The notes: generated by a model from the sequence alone, not told the origin. A stretch of 64,000 nucleotides of DNA from an uncultured Clostridia bacterium (GCA_904373255.1 CAJFFD010000002.1:1-64000); one strand, 5' to 3'. Positions 49,156 through 59,636 are shown, counted from the first letter of the stretch. Numbers and translations are program-made.

Positions 49156-50382
49156 ATGTTTGAATCTGAAAAGAATATACAAGAAAAGATTTATATTATA
49201 CAGCCGGTTTTGGGAGAAAATTACCGTTCTTTGCAACAGGAGGCGGTTTCATTGATCGAAAATTCCGGCTCGGCATATGCCGGAACAATTTATCAGAACA
49301 TACGCGAAATCAATCCGGCAACGTACATTGGAGCCGGCAAATTATCCGAATTGCGCGAAAGGCTTGCCGGATTGGATATTACGGTGCTTTTCAATGGCGA
49401 CCTGTCCCCTTCGCAGACCCTCAATATTTCTTCTGCTCTCGATGATCGAAAAGTAATCGACAGAACTACTCTGATTTTAGATATTTTTGCCCGCAACGCA
49501 AATAGCAACGAAGGAAAATTACAGGTCGAGCTTGCACAGTTGCAATATAATTATCCGCGGTTAAAAGGAAAAGGCTCCGCTCTTTCCCGTTTAGGAGGCG
49601 GTATCGGCACGCGCGGTCCGGGAGAAACAAAACTCGAAACGGACAGGCGCCGCATACGCGAAAGAATTGATTATCTTGAAAAGAAACTGGAGAGTTTGAA
49701 GAACAATCGCCGGCTGATTGCATCCCGAAGAAAAAAAGACAATATATGCACAATTTCCTTGGTTGGTTACACAAATACCGGCAAATCAACACTTTTGAAC
49801 TGCCTTACGGGAGCGGACATTTATGCCGCCGATCGGCTGTTTGCAACATTGGACACGACATCGCGCAAACTTATCATAGACGGCAGAGATTATCTTTTGA
49901 CAGACACAGTAGGATTTTTGCGCGAATTGCCCCACAATTTAATTTCGGCTTTTCATTCGACACTGGAAAGCGCTTTGAACTGCGATTTGCTTCTTATTGT
50001 TTGTGACGCAACCGACGACTATGCAATGCAACTTGACACTACATTAAAGACTTTGGATGAACTTCATTGTGAAGTTCCGTATCTTACCGTCATGAACAAA
50101 AGCGAAAGCCTGGCTTCATTCGACGGATTTCCCCGCGACAGTATCTTTATTTCGGCAAAACACGGCGTCGGCTTGGAAGGATTAAAAAGCAAAATTGCGG
50201 AGTTCTTTTCTGAAAACCTTTCCAGAATCCGCCTGCGGATTCCCTACCTGAACATCGGCGAATACGAAAAGCTGAAGCGGTTTGCAACAGAGCGAAGCAT
50301 TTTTTACAGCGGAGATGCTGTAGAGATCGAAGCCGACGTGGAGAATCGGTTTTTGCACAAATTTGACCCCTTCCGCGCGTAA
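49156..50382 (+). CDS. hflX: GTPase HflX
   Basis: GGIGTRGPGETKLETDRRRIRERI; SLVGYTNTGKSTLLNCLTGADIYAADRLFATLDTT. Confidence 0.95.
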   Translation: MFESEKNIQEKIYIIQPVLGENYRSLQQEAVSLIENSGSAYAGTIYQNIREINPATYIGAGKLSELRERLAGLDITVLFNGDLSPSQTLNISSALDDRKVIDRTTLILDIFARNANSNEGKLQVELAQLQYNYPRLKGKGSALSRLGGGIGTRGPGETKLETDRRRIRERIDYLEKKLESLKNNRRLIASRRKKDNICTISLVGYTNTGKSTLLNCLTGADIYAADRLFATLDTTSRKLIIDGRDYLLTDTVGFLRELPHNLISAFHSTLESALNCDLLLIVCDATDDYAMQLDTTLKTLDELHCEVPYLTVMNKSESLASFDGFPRDSIFISAKHGVGLEGLKSKIAEFFSENLSRIRLRIPYLNIGEYEKLKRFATERSIFYSGDAVEIEADVENRFLHKFDPFRA

Positions 50383-50428
50383 CTGCGTACAGCAGACATA
50401 AGTATCTGCGTACAGCAGACATAAGTAT
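50383..50428. repeat. 23-bp tandem duplication
   Basis: ctgcgtacagcagacataagtat repeated twice directly after the hflX stop. Confidence 0.95.
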
Positions 50429-50440
50429 TTCTATCGTTTC

Positions 50441-50480
50441 AAAAAAGGGAGTCACCTCGATTCAGGTGACTCCCTTTTTT
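50441..50480. terminator. Bidirectional terminator after hflX
   Basis: AAAAAAGGGAGTCACCT CGATTC AGGTGACTCCCTTTTTT. Confidence 0.85.
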
Positions 50481-50560
50481 GATGTGTTTTGCAATATTCT
50501 GTCATCAGATAAAAATTCATCCGTTTCTCGTTTGAGACTGGCTGTCTTTGCGCCCAGACA

Positions 50561-51168
50561 TCAGATCCCCTTTGTCAGTTCCGTAATTACGCCCTGCAAA
50601 AAAGACACATCGGCAAGACTTATCAGCGCAGGGGCTCCGCCGTTGTAACGGACTACGGTAACCGATGCATTCGGCACCCACGGAATATCTTTCATTCGCT
50701 CCAACGGCACCCCCTGCCAATAACATTGCATCGCGCGCAGGAAACCTGCATGCGTGCCGATCAAAACTGTTTTCCCGACATTTGCCTCTGCAATCTCTCC
50801 GACCGCCGCACGCCCGTGCAGCGAGCCAAGCCGATATTTTCACACCAAACCATATAGTCATTTTTATAATTTTCGGCAATGTACCGGATAGGACATTCCT
50901 CCCACAACCCGCCGTAGATTTCCCGCAACCGAGCATTTGTCTGAACAGGCAGATGCAGCGCTTTTGCGATCGGTAAAACCGTATCACGCGCACGTTTCAG
51001 GTCGCTTGAATAAACAGCATCGACCGTATATTTTTTGAGGATAAAATTTTTCAATGCAGTCACCTGCTTTTTCCCCAACCCGGAAAGGGAAACATCCGCC
51101 TGTCCGGTAAAAAGCCCTCTTTCGTTCGATTCACTTTCACCATGCCTTACAAAGATAAGTTCTGTCAT
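50561..51168 (-). pseudogene. Histidine phosphatase (phosphoglycerate-mutase-like) with internal deletion/frameshift
   Basis: Frame A MTELIFVRHGESESNERGLFTGQADVSLSGLG...ENIGLARCTG; continuation AAVGEIAEANVGKTVLIGTHAGFLRAMQCYWQGVPLERMKDIPWVPNASV in another frame (50561-50764). Confidence 0.8.
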
Positions 51169-51273
51169 ATCACTCCGAAAATAAAAAGTAGTAATATCAA
51201 TTTGTACCAGCGCAAGCAGTTCCCAAGCTGCTTCAAATCCGCTGTCCCTGCAGGAAGGCGGACGCTATACACC

Positions 51274-51305
51274 ATAAAGCAGCCGCTCGCGGGCGGCTGC
51301 TTTAT
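51274..51305 (-). terminator. Terminator after scpB
   Basis: ATAAAGCAGCCGC TCGCGG GCGGCTGCTTTAT. Confidence 0.6.
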
Positions 51306-51322
51306 AAGTCCTGCTATGCTTT

Positions 51323-52063
51323 TTATTCGATTTTTATGATTTCATCCTCATCCAGATCCTGCAAAAAGTCCGGAAGATCTTCTCTTGCTTCATCCTTGCC
51401 GGAACTCTTTTCTCCGGAAACGCGCTCCGCCGCAACGCCTGGTTCCGAAGGCGATCCGCCCCCCTCCTGACCCGCTTCGCTGTCGACATAGACATTGTTC
51501 GCATACAAGTAAGAATCCGGCTCGTCTGCATGAAGTTTTGCGATGCTTTCCATCAACTCGTCGTAATCGGGCAAATCTTCAATGCTGTTCAGCTTGAATC
51601 TCTTCAGAAAATTATCGGTCGTTGCATACAGGATGGGTCGCCCGACAGCATCTTTGCGTCCAACCGGTTCGATCATCTTCAAATCAAGCAACGTATGTAT
51701 CGCATAATCGCAATTCAGACCGCGCAGAGCCTCCAATTCCCCCTTCGTGATCGGTTGTTTGTAGGCAATGATCGCCGAACATTCCAGTATCGTACGAGTA
51801 AATTCCCGCTCTTTGATCGGGTTCAATACCGATGATACATAATCTTTATATTCAGGATTGCTGGAAAGCTGCAATTTTTTATTGAAGATCAACAGGCGCA
51901 GCCCTCCCTTTTCCGCATACCGTTCCTGCAGTTTTTTTGCGGCATCGCGCACATCCTTTTCCCCGACGCCGAGTTTTTCCGCAATTATATCGATCGGCAC
52001 GGGGTTGCCGGAAACAAAGAGTATGCTCTCGAGTATATTACTCAAATTCTCCAAAATTTCCAA
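51323..52063 (-). CDS. scpB: Segregation and condensation protein B (probable TTG start)
   Basis: ILESILFVSGNPVPIDIIAEKLGV...; ILECSAIIAYKQPITKGELEALRGLNCDYAIHTLLDLKMIEPVGRKDAVGRPILYATTDNFLKRF. Confidence 0.92.
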   Translation of the reverse strand: MEILENLSNILESILFVSGNPVPIDIIAEKLGVGEKDVRDAAKKLQERYAEKGGLRLLIFNKKLQLSSNPEYKDYVSSVLNPIKEREFTRTILECSAIIAYKQPITKGELEALRGLNCDYAIHTLLDLKMIEPVGRKDAVGRPILYATTDNFLKRFKLNSIEDLPDYDELMESIAKLHADEPDSYLYANNVYVDSEAGQEGGGSPSEPGVAAERVSGEKSSGKDEAREDLPDFLQDLDEDEIIKIE

Positions 52064-52829
52064 AATCTTCCTCCTCACTTCTGTCGGGATTGTATTTAAT
52101 AATGATTTTGTCAAATGTTGCGCCCTGTTCCACGCGCACAAACTGATGCTTTAACAATTCCAAAAGAGCCTGGAAAGTCGTGATAATTTCGCTTCTCCCG
52201 GAATGAGGCGAGAACAATTCTTCAAAATCGACCTGACCGCGTTCGCCGACCGTTTCGCAAATATATGCCGCACGGTCAGGGATCGTATATACATCTTTCG
52301 GAATTTCGCGCTGAACGCCTTCGTCACGCAAACGCGCCTCCTGACGAAGCATGAGATCGGTGAACGCTTTCAGTAAGCCTTCCAGATTGAAGTCTCGGTA
52401 TACGATTTTTGCCTCTCCGACGTTCTTATCCGGTTCCTTATAATAGTAGCCGACCGTTTCCAGCTCCTTTAACTTTGCGCTTTCTTCTTTTAAAAGCCTA
52501 TATTCTTCAAGCGCACGGATCAGCACGGATTCAGCATCCTCTTCATCCGACTCCGGTTCGACCAGCGCAGGAACAAGGCTCTTCGCTTTGATTTCCAAAA
52601 TTGCGGAAGCAATACTCAAATACTCGCTCGCCTTATCGATATCGATATAAGGCAAACCTTTCATATAATCGAGGAACTGCTCGGTCACCTTGGAAACAAA
52701 TATGTCTTTGATTTCGATGCGCTCCTGCTTGATCAAATACAAAAGCAAGTCGAGCGGCCCTTCAAAATTGTCCAGAACCGTCGTATAATCGACGACCGAC
52801 TCAAAATTTTCGGCAGGATCTTTTGCCAT
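52038..52829 (-). CDS. scpA: Segregation and condensation protein A
   Basis: LDNFEGPLDLLLYLIKQERIEIKDIFVSKVTEQFLDYM; EYLSIASAILEIKAKSL. Confidence 0.93.
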   Translation of the reverse strand: MAKDPAENFESVVDYTTVLDNFEGPLDLLLYLIKQERIEIKDIFVSKVTEQFLDYMKGLPYIDIDKASEYLSIASAILEIKAKSLVPALVEPESDEEDAESVLIRALEEYRLLKEESAKLKELETVGYYYKEPDKNVGEAKIVYRDFNLEGLLKAFTDLMLRQEARLRDEGVQREIPKDVYTIPDRAAYICETVGERGQVDFEELFSPHSGRSEIITTFQALLELLKHQFVRVEQGATFDKIIIKYNPDRSEEEDFGNFGEFE

Positions 52830-52842
52830 ATGCGATTTCCCC

Positions 52843-53547
52843 TTAAAGCGCGAATATCAATCCCCACAACGCCGTTATCGGCCAGCCGAGATAATGCGTC
52901 ACGAAAGTCATGATGTAACCTAAAATATCGATGTAGCTGAAAATCTGTGATGCAATAACGAAATATTCAAAACGACTGAGAATGTTGACCAGGAAATGTA
53001 TGCCGATCAGGACTAACAAAATAATATTGCCGTACCGCTGAAAAAAGCGGAACACCCTGCCGCGTTTACGGTTTACCGCTTCCACCACCCGCCAACCGTC
53101 AAGCGGAGGCAGCGGAATGAGGTTGAACACGCAAAAGGCGAGCGAATAACTGTACATCAACCAGGGCAGCATTGCAAGAAAAAAATTAATCGGTTCCCAC
53201 GGCAGATTGACAAAGCGCAGTATGAGCAAGTAAACCGGGTAAAACATAAATGCCGTAATATAATTCATTACGACGCCGGCAACCGCTGTAAAACCCAACC
53301 CTCGCTTATAATGCCGGAAGTTATACGGGTTAATCGGCACCGGCTTCGCCCAGCCGAATCCGGCAAATGTGAACATAAGCAAGCCGAGCAAATCAAAATG
53401 CGCGATCGGATTGATCGTCAGCCGACCGTTCAGTTTCGGCGTCACGTCGCCGCATTTATATGCCACGAACGCGTGCGCAAATTCGTGCAGCGAAAGAACG
53501 ACGGCTACAGCGATAAAGCTCGCGATAATAAACAGAAAATCATACAT
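52843..53547 (-). CDS. Site-2 protease family (M50) membrane protein
   Basis: SLHEFAHAFVAYKCGD and FNLIPLPPLDGWRV. Confidence 0.9.
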   Translation of the reverse strand: MYDFLFIIASFIAVAVVLSLHEFAHAFVAYKCGDVTPKLNGRLTINPIAHFDLLGLLMFTFAGFGWAKPVPINPYNFRHYKRGLGFTAVAGVVMNYITAFMFYPVYLLILRFVNLPWEPINFFLAMLPWLMYSYSLAFCVFNLIPLPPLDGWRVVEAVNRKRGRVFRFFQRYGNIILLVLIGIHFLVNILSRFEYFVIASQIFSYIDILGYIMTFVTHYLGWPITALWGLIFAL

Positions 53548-53677
53548 AAAAAAATTATACTATATTTTAATAAAAAAAGCAAGACATACGCGCATGACCC
53601 TATGCAAAAAAAGAGCGGATGCGCACCCGTCGCAAAGTTCCGGCTTTGCGGCGAAATACGGTTGTCCGCCCTCATTT

Positions 53678-55006
53678 TCATTTTTGCAGGTACGCGGGAA
53701 TCACGTCGTTGCGGATAATATCTTCATACGATTGCGGCTTTACAATATATTCCGCTTTCCCGTCGCGAACCAGAACAACCGGCGGAACGGGATTGCGGTT
53801 GTAATTGCTTGCCATGGAATAGTTGTAAGCCCCCGTCGAAAGAACAGCCAGAATATCTCCGGTTTCCGCCTTCGGCAAGGATACATTTGCGCAAACAATA
53901 TCCCCGCTCTCGCAGCATTTTCCCGCAACCGTTACGACCTCACAAGGTTTTTCTGCCGCTCTATTGGCAAGCAATGCGGTATATTTTGCCTGATACAGCG
54001 CATAACGGGGATTGTCAAACATACCGCCGTCCACCGCAACATACTTTTTGACGCCGGGAATTTCTTTAATCGTTCCGACGGTATACAGCGTTACGCCCGC
54101 CTCCCCGACGATAGAACGACCCGGCTCCACGAGAAGAAACGGTTCACGAATCCCGTATTCCCGTGCTTTGCATTTGACCTCAGCTATAACCGTTTTCAGG
54201 TATCCCGTGTAATCGGATACGCTGTAACGGGCATCCCCGTCGGAGTACCAGATTCCGTATCCGCCTCCAAGATTCAGCGTTCTTGCCTCAAACCCGTGCG
54301 CAGTTTTCATTTCCGACATAAAAGCGAGCATTTTGTCTGCAGCCAGCCCGAACGATTCTTTTTCGAATATTTGAGAACCGATATGGCAGTGATACCCGTC
54401 CAGCCGGAGATGCTTTTTGGATAAAGCATGCACCGTAACCGCTTCCGCCGTACCGTCCGCGAGCGAAAAACCGAACTTGCTGTCCGTCTTTGCCGTCTGT
54501 ATGAAATGATGGGTGTGCGCCTCCACGCCCGGATTGACGCGGATAAGAATACGCTGTATAACCCCGCGCCTTTCGCACAGCGAGTCGAGCTTATCGATTT
54601 CCGCCAAAGAGTCGACAACAATACAGCCAACGCGGCTGTCGACAGCCATTTCCAGCTCCGACGGCAATTTATTATTCCCGTGCATATAGATCTTTTCAGC
54701 CGGGAATCCCGCTTTCAACGCCGTATACAGTTCCCCGCCGGATACAACGTCGACGCCGATCCCTTCCGCAGCGACAATTTTATAGATCGCCATGCAAGCA
54801 AACGCTTTGGAAGCGTACAGAACAAGTCCGTTTCCCGCATAATCTTCCTCGATCGCCCTGCGGTATGCGGAACACATATCGCGGATATATTTTTCGTCCA
54901 TCACATAGAGCGGCGTACCGAATTTCTCCGCGAGTTCCGTTGCGTCGGCTCCGCCGATCTCCAGATGCCCCGCCGCATTGATTTTTAATGTATCCCGTTG
55001 ATTCAT
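53678..55006 (-). CDS. lysA: Diaminopimelate decarboxylase
   Basis: LVLYASKAFACMAI, GGGELYTAL-like VVSGGELYTALKAG, HCHIGSQI, LNLGGGYGI, VEPGRSIVGEAG. Confidence 0.95.
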   Translation of the reverse strand: MNQRDTLKINAAGHLEIGGADATELAEKFGTPLYVMDEKYIRDMCSAYRRAIEEDYAGNGLVLYASKAFACMAIYKIVAAEGIGVDVVSGGELYTALKAGFPAEKIYMHGNNKLPSELEMAVDSRVGCIVVDSLAEIDKLDSLCERRGVIQRILIRVNPGVEAHTHHFIQTAKTDSKFGFSLADGTAEAVTVHALSKKHLRLDGYHCHIGSQIFEKESFGLAADKMLAFMSEMKTAHGFEARTLNLGGGYGIWYSDGDARYSVSDYTGYLKTVIAEVKCKAREYGIREPFLLVEPGRSIVGEAGVTLYTVGTIKEIPGVKKYVAVDGGMFDNPRYALYQAKYTALLANRAAEKPCEVVTVAGKCCESGDIVCANVSLPKAETGDILAVLSTGAYNYSMASNYNRNPVPPVVLVRDGKAEYIVKPQSYEDIIRNDVIPAYLQK

Positions 55007-55222
55007 GCTGCATTCCTCTGTCTGAATTTCTGCCATATTTTTCGGTAAAAACTTTCGTTTTGCGTTTGATATACTATATCATAAACACGAACATGTTGTC
55101 AAACAATGCTTCGGTTTGCAGATAAAAAACTGCCTTTAAACAAAGCGATGGCTGCAAATTCCGCCGGCATATAAAAAACGGCGCCATCAGAAAACCTGCG
55201 GCGCACGGATATATGCGCTCCT

Positions 55223-56866
55223 TCAGCAATTGCTGCCGATCCGACCGTCAAAATACTCCTTCATTTCCTTTGTCCCGCCGGTCAAAGCCAAATAGATCTT
55301 TAAATTCGGTTCGGTTCCGGAAGGGCGTATGACGACGCTTTCGCCGTTCCCGAGATCAAATTGCAGTACGTTCGATTTCGGCAAACCGGTATTCTCGCTT
55401 ACCATATAATCGACGCATCTTACAACCTCTTTCCCGCAAATTTCTTTGGGTGGCTGCCCGCGGAGCCGTGACATGATCGTCTCAATTTTTATATGCCCTT
55501 CCGCTCCTTCAAAAGTATACGACAGAAGCGTATTTGTCAGCCTGCCGTATTTAATATAAATCGATTCCAATACATCCTTCAGGTTCTTCCCCTGTGTTCG
55601 ATACTCTGCCTCCATTTTACAAATTGCCAGCGAGGCGACAAGCGCGTCTTTATCCCGCACCTGCATACCGAGAAGGTAACCGTAGCTCTCCTCAAACCCC
55701 AGGAGGAACCTGTCGACCTCCCCCTTTGCTTCCAACAAACCGATCTGTTCGCCGATATATTTGAACCCGGTAAGCACATTGATGACTCCGGCGCCGTATT
55801 CAGCGGCGATTTTTTCGGCAAGATTTGTCGTTACGATGGTCTTAATGACGAGAAGGCGAGAGGTGTTCTCTCCTCTTCCTTTCCGTTCCTCCAAAAGATA
55901 TTGCAGGAGTAAAAGTCCGACTTCATTGCCCGTAAAAGGGATATACGAATCACCGCAGCGCACCGCGATACCCACTCTGTCCGCATCCGGATCCGTCGCT
56001 ATCAGCAAATCGCAGCCGTTCTCCTCCGCCGTTTTTATGCCAAGCGCCAGCGCTTCCCGCTTTTCGGGGTTCGGATACGGGCAGGTCGTAAAATTCTCGT
56101 CCGGCACGCATTGCAGTTCTGTCAATATCACTTCTGCCCCCGCGCCTTCCAAAAGTTCCGGCACGAGCCTGTACCCCGTGCCGTTCAGCGCGGAATAGGC
56201 AATTTTTAAGCCGCTCAAATCCGTTTTGCCGACGATATTCCGTATCCCCTGCAGATATTTCTCTTCCGTCTCCTCTGCGGCAAAACAAATCATCTCTTGC
56301 CGCACATATTCGTCGAAGGAAAGATTTTCCTCTCCGAAATAGCTTTCTTTCCCGATAAACTGCGCCACTTCCGCAGCCGCGGCATCCGTAATCTGACAGC
56401 CGTTACTATTGTAAACTTTGTATCCGTTGTATGCCGCAGGGTTGTGGCTCGCCGTAATCATCACGCCCATGCCGCATTGCTCTTGACGCGTCAGAAACGA
56501 CAAATATGGCGTCGGCATCAATTCCCGCACAATAACCACGCGGATTCCCCTGCCGGCAAAAATGCGCGCGGCGGTTTCCGCAAACAGCCGTGATTTTCTG
56601 CGGCTGTCGTAGCTGATTGCCACCTTTTCCATGCCGTGCGCGCGCATATAGGCAGCAATCCCCTTGCTCGCGCACCCGACTGTATAGATATTCATACAGT
56701 TTGTGCCAATCCCGACAATGCCGCGAAGACCGCCCGTGCCGAATTCCAGTTCGGAGGAAAAGCGTTCGTTTAAAACGCTGTCGTCCGACATAACTGTTTC
56801 CAATTCGGCGCGGTCATCTTCGTTCCGAATGTTCCTGATCCAGTCGTTCAATATTTCCTTATTCAT
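55223..56866 (-). CDS. Phosphoglucomutase/phosphomannomutase family protein
   Basis: LEFGTGGLRGIVGIGTNCMN; MITASHNPAAYNGYKVY; TDPDADRVGIAV; RPSGTEPNLKIY. Confidence 0.93.
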   Translation of the reverse strand: MNKEILNDWIRNIRNEDDRAELETVMSDDSVLNERFSSELEFGTGGLRGIVGIGTNCMNIYTVGCASKGIAAYMRAHGMEKVAISYDSRRKSRLFAETAARIFAGRGIRVVIVRELMPTPYLSFLTRQEQCGMGVMITASHNPAAYNGYKVYNSNGCQITDAAAAEVAQFIGKESYFGEENLSFDEYVRQEMICFAAEETEEKYLQGIRNIVGKTDLSGLKIAYSALNGTGYRLVPELLEGAGAEVILTELQCVPDENFTTCPYPNPEKREALALGIKTAEENGCDLLIATDPDADRVGIAVRCGDSYIPFTGNEVGLLLLQYLLEERKGRGENTSRLLVIKTIVTTNLAEKIAAEYGAGVINVLTGFKYIGEQIGLLEAKGEVDRFLLGFEESYGYLLGMQVRDKDALVASLAICKMEAEYRTQGKNLKDVLESIYIKYGRLTNTLLSYTFEGAEGHIKIETIMSRLRGQPPKEICGKEVVRCVDYMVSENTGLPKSNVLQFDLGNGESVVIRPSGTEPNLKIYLALTGGTKEMKEYFDGRIGSNC

Positions 56867-56910
56867 AATTTCCCTGCCGCTTTCCGATGTACGCCGCCGA
56901 TTGACTGCAA

Positions 56911-57951
56911 TTATTGCACTTTGCATTCCCTTTCCAGGTAGTTTAGTAGCTCCGCAAAGTTGCAGGTCGCAAGCCCGATATAGGTATCGGCACAGCCATA
57001 ATAGACGTACAAAGTTCCGTCCTTTACGACGGTACCCGTGGGAAACACACACCCCTCGTAAATGCCGCAAAGCTCAAAATCCTGATCCGGCTCCATGAGA
57101 AAATCTTTTGTTCGGGCTATGACCTTGCGAGGATCTTCTAAATCCAGCAAAACCGCCCCAACGCGGTAAATCCCCTTGGCGTCTACCCCGTGGTACAGCA
57201 TAAACCATCCTTTCTCTGTTTTTAAGGGAGGAGTTCCGCCGCCGATGCGCTGAACTTCCCACCATTGTTCGCCCGTCATCAAGAGCTGCGGCTTTCCGTA
57301 TTCCAGCAAATCGCGCCCGAATGATATCCAAATCGACGGCATCTTTAGTCCTGCGTCTTTGAATTTCGGGCGGGAAATGAGGACATAGTTCCCGCCGATC
57401 TTTTCGGGGAAAAGATAAACATCGCGGTCGTCAACCGTCGCCTCGGTGAGCCGCCCCAATTTCTTATAATGCAGAAAATCCTTCGTCGCGGCGAGATAGC
57501 TGACCGTCGTATTTTCTCGCGCGAGCGAAGGGAGTTCGGGGGAATACACGTCGGTATCCTCCAAATACATCGGCGGTTTGGATACGCCCTCCACCCATTC
57601 TTCCAGCCAATACTGCCCGGGGGCGTATGCGCGCGCCGCATAGGTCAAAAAGTAAACATCGCCGATTTTGACGAGGCGCGGGTCTTCAGCGCATCCGCCG
57701 TCCGGCTCGTCGCGGTTCCCCTCGAAAACGGGGAACTTTTCCTTTCTCTCAAAATGAATGCCGTCCTTGCTCGCGGCCAGCCCCAGCTTGATCTGGTGCC
57801 GCTTGTCGTTGCCCGCCGCGCGGTACAGCATGACAAATTCTCGTGCGGAATCGTCGTACACTACGGCGGGGTTGAGCACGCACCGCTCCTCCCATTGGTT
57901 TTCGGGATTGGGCCTCAAAATGGGATTGCCCGCATATTTTTGAAATTTCAT
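56911..57951 (-). CDS. GH130-family beta-mannoside phosphorylase-like protein
   Basis: NPAVVYDDSAREFVMLYRAAGNDKRHQIKLGLAASKDGIHFER; CAEDPRLVKIGDVYFLTYAARAYAPGQYW. Confidence 0.88.
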   Translation of the reverse strand: MKFQKYAGNPILRPNPENQWEERCVLNPAVVYDDSAREFVMLYRAAGNDKRHQIKLGLAASKDGIHFERKEKFPVFEGNRDEPDGGCAEDPRLVKIGDVYFLTYAARAYAPGQYWLEEWVEGVSKPPMYLEDTDVYSPELPSLARENTTVSYLAATKDFLHYKKLGRLTEATVDDRDVYLFPEKIGGNYVLISRPKFKDAGLKMPSIWISFGRDLLEYGKPQLLMTGEQWWEVQRIGGGTPPLKTEKGWFMLYHGVDAKGIYRVGAVLLDLEDPRKVIARTKDFLMEPDQDFELCGIYEGCVFPTGTVVKDGTLYVYYGCADTYIGLATCNFAELLNYLERECKVQ

Positions 57952-57974
57952 ATTCCTTTCCTTTTCCGACCTCT

Positions 57975-59564
57975 TTATTGAATGCAATAGGAAATCAGCA
58001 TCCGGTAGTCTACCATGCAGCTGCTGTCCGCCGTGGGTTTCGGTTCGTAATTGATGGGAAGAACCCCGCCTTCCAATTCGTCGATTCGCTCGCCGCAGTC
58101 GATAAACGCGCGCAGCCTTGCGATTGCATAGTCGCACCGCACCAGCTGACCGCCGTTGTATAGGTGATGCACCTCCAAACCGAACGGCCGATTGTCGTGC
58201 ATAAAATAGCTGTCAAAAATACCGATAAAGCGAGAAAGTTCCTCTTTCAGCTTTCTGATTTCTTCGACCGCTTTTTCCGCCTTCGCCTTATCTTTCTCCG
58301 CATACGCGCTGCGGATCATGGCGGGAAGCGGTGCTTTGATCGCCAAAACGCGCATAACACTTTCGCTCATGGCGAATACATGCCCGTAGTTGCCGCCTTT
58401 GAGCGCCGCAAACTCTTCCGCCCTTGCCGCATACGCCTTTTCAATGCCAGCGGTTAAAAACAAATCGAAATTACCGAGCAGCAAATCGGTATAAAACGCC
58501 CAGAACGAGCTGGAACTGCGGTTGCCGTGGTTTGTTTTCAGCGGGTCGTCAACATGATCGAGCGAAAGCATATCGTCGTAGCGCACGCCCGTGATATTGT
58601 AAAACTTTTCTTTGTCCAACACTCCCGTGCCGTCGTAATTCCCGTTTGCGTATTCCGCAGCGACATACAGCGAAGGAAGCGCCGCATCGACCGAGCATCG
58701 CGCGACATTATCCGACCACAGCGTGACCATGTAATGCCCGATTTCCTTTTTGTAGCACGCCTTCATCTGCGGTATAATGCGGGAAATCGAATAGCGGTTA
58801 CACGGCCCGAATCCGATGTACTTCCAGACACCGCCCGCAAAAGCGACATGCTTGCAATACTTCTGCATATTGTCGATCATACCGAGCAGTTTCTCTTCGT
58901 CGTTTTCCATGTAATCCCACAGAAACACGAGAGCATCGTCCGGAATACATTTTTTAACTTCCTGCGCCGTCACACTCGTGTTATCCGTCTCGATGAGCAT
59001 ATCTCCCCACAACTCGCAGGTGTAGCCGTATTTTTTCAGGATGGGAAAGACCCGTTGCAAATGGCGCAGGATAAGCTCTTTTTTATCTGCGGGGCCATAT
59101 TTTTTTAAATAATCTCCCGTACCGATGCCGAATGCCTCGTCTAACCCGATATGAATCCTGCGGGATGAAAGCCCCTCCGAAATTGCCTTGACCATATGCT
59201 CGATCAGCCGATAAACACGGTCATCCCCGACCATCAGGATATTATCCGTATCAAACATGTCGGCATACTCCGGATATTTGCGTAAAAAATGCAGATGCGA
59301 CAAAGTATGGATCTGCGCGATCAGCTCGACGCCGCATTTTTTTGCATGAGCGTCCATTTCCTGCAGATCTGCCGTTGTATAGCCGCCGCGCTTATAATTG
59401 AAATAAGGTTCCTCTTTGATTTTATATGCATCTGCCAACCCGAGATACAGTCGGTCGTACCCCATTGCAGAAAGTATATCCAAGTAGCGCTTGACCGTTT
59501 CGACGGTAGGAACGACGCCGCTGGAACATTCGATCAGCGCCGATAAATGTTCAAATCTTTTCAT
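57975..59564 (-). CDS. GH20-like family glycoside hydrolase (no signal peptide)
   Basis: TIM-barrel-like IHIGLDEAFGIGTGDYL Asp-Glu pair; CELWGDMLI; no N-terminal signal sequence. Confidence 0.7.
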   Translation of the reverse strand: MKRFEHLSALIECSSGVVPTVETVKRYLDILSAMGYDRLYLGLADAYKIKEEPYFNYKRGGYTTADLQEMDAHAKKCGVELIAQIHTLSHLHFLRKYPEYADMFDTDNILMVGDDRVYRLIEHMVKAISEGLSSRRIHIGLDEAFGIGTGDYLKKYGPADKKELILRHLQRVFPILKKYGYTCELWGDMLIETDNTSVTAQEVKKCIPDDALVFLWDYMENDEEKLLGMIDNMQKYCKHVAFAGGVWKYIGFGPCNRYSISRIIPQMKACYKKEIGHYMVTLWSDNVARCSVDAALPSLYVAAEYANGNYDGTGVLDKEKFYNITGVRYDDMLSLDHVDDPLKTNHGNRSSSSFWAFYTDLLLGNFDLFLTAGIEKAYAARAEEFAALKGGNYGHVFAMSESVMRVLAIKAPLPAMIRSAYAEKDKAKAEKAVEEIRKLKEELSRFIGIFDSYFMHDNRPFGLEVHHLYNGGQLVRCDYAIARLRAFIDCGERIDELEGGVLPINYEPKPTADSSCMVDYRMLISYCIQ

Positions 59565-59605
59565 TTCAAAACTCCTTCTTGCCTGACTTACCCCCGTCTA
59601 TCTTG

Positions 59606-59636
59606 GTAAACGCCGCGCCTATGGCGCGGCGTTTAC
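59606..59636. repeat. Intergenic perfect hairpin (14-bp arms)
   Basis: GTAAACGCCGCGCC TAT GGCGCGGCGTTTAC between lipoprotein and GH20 genes. Confidence 0.85.
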
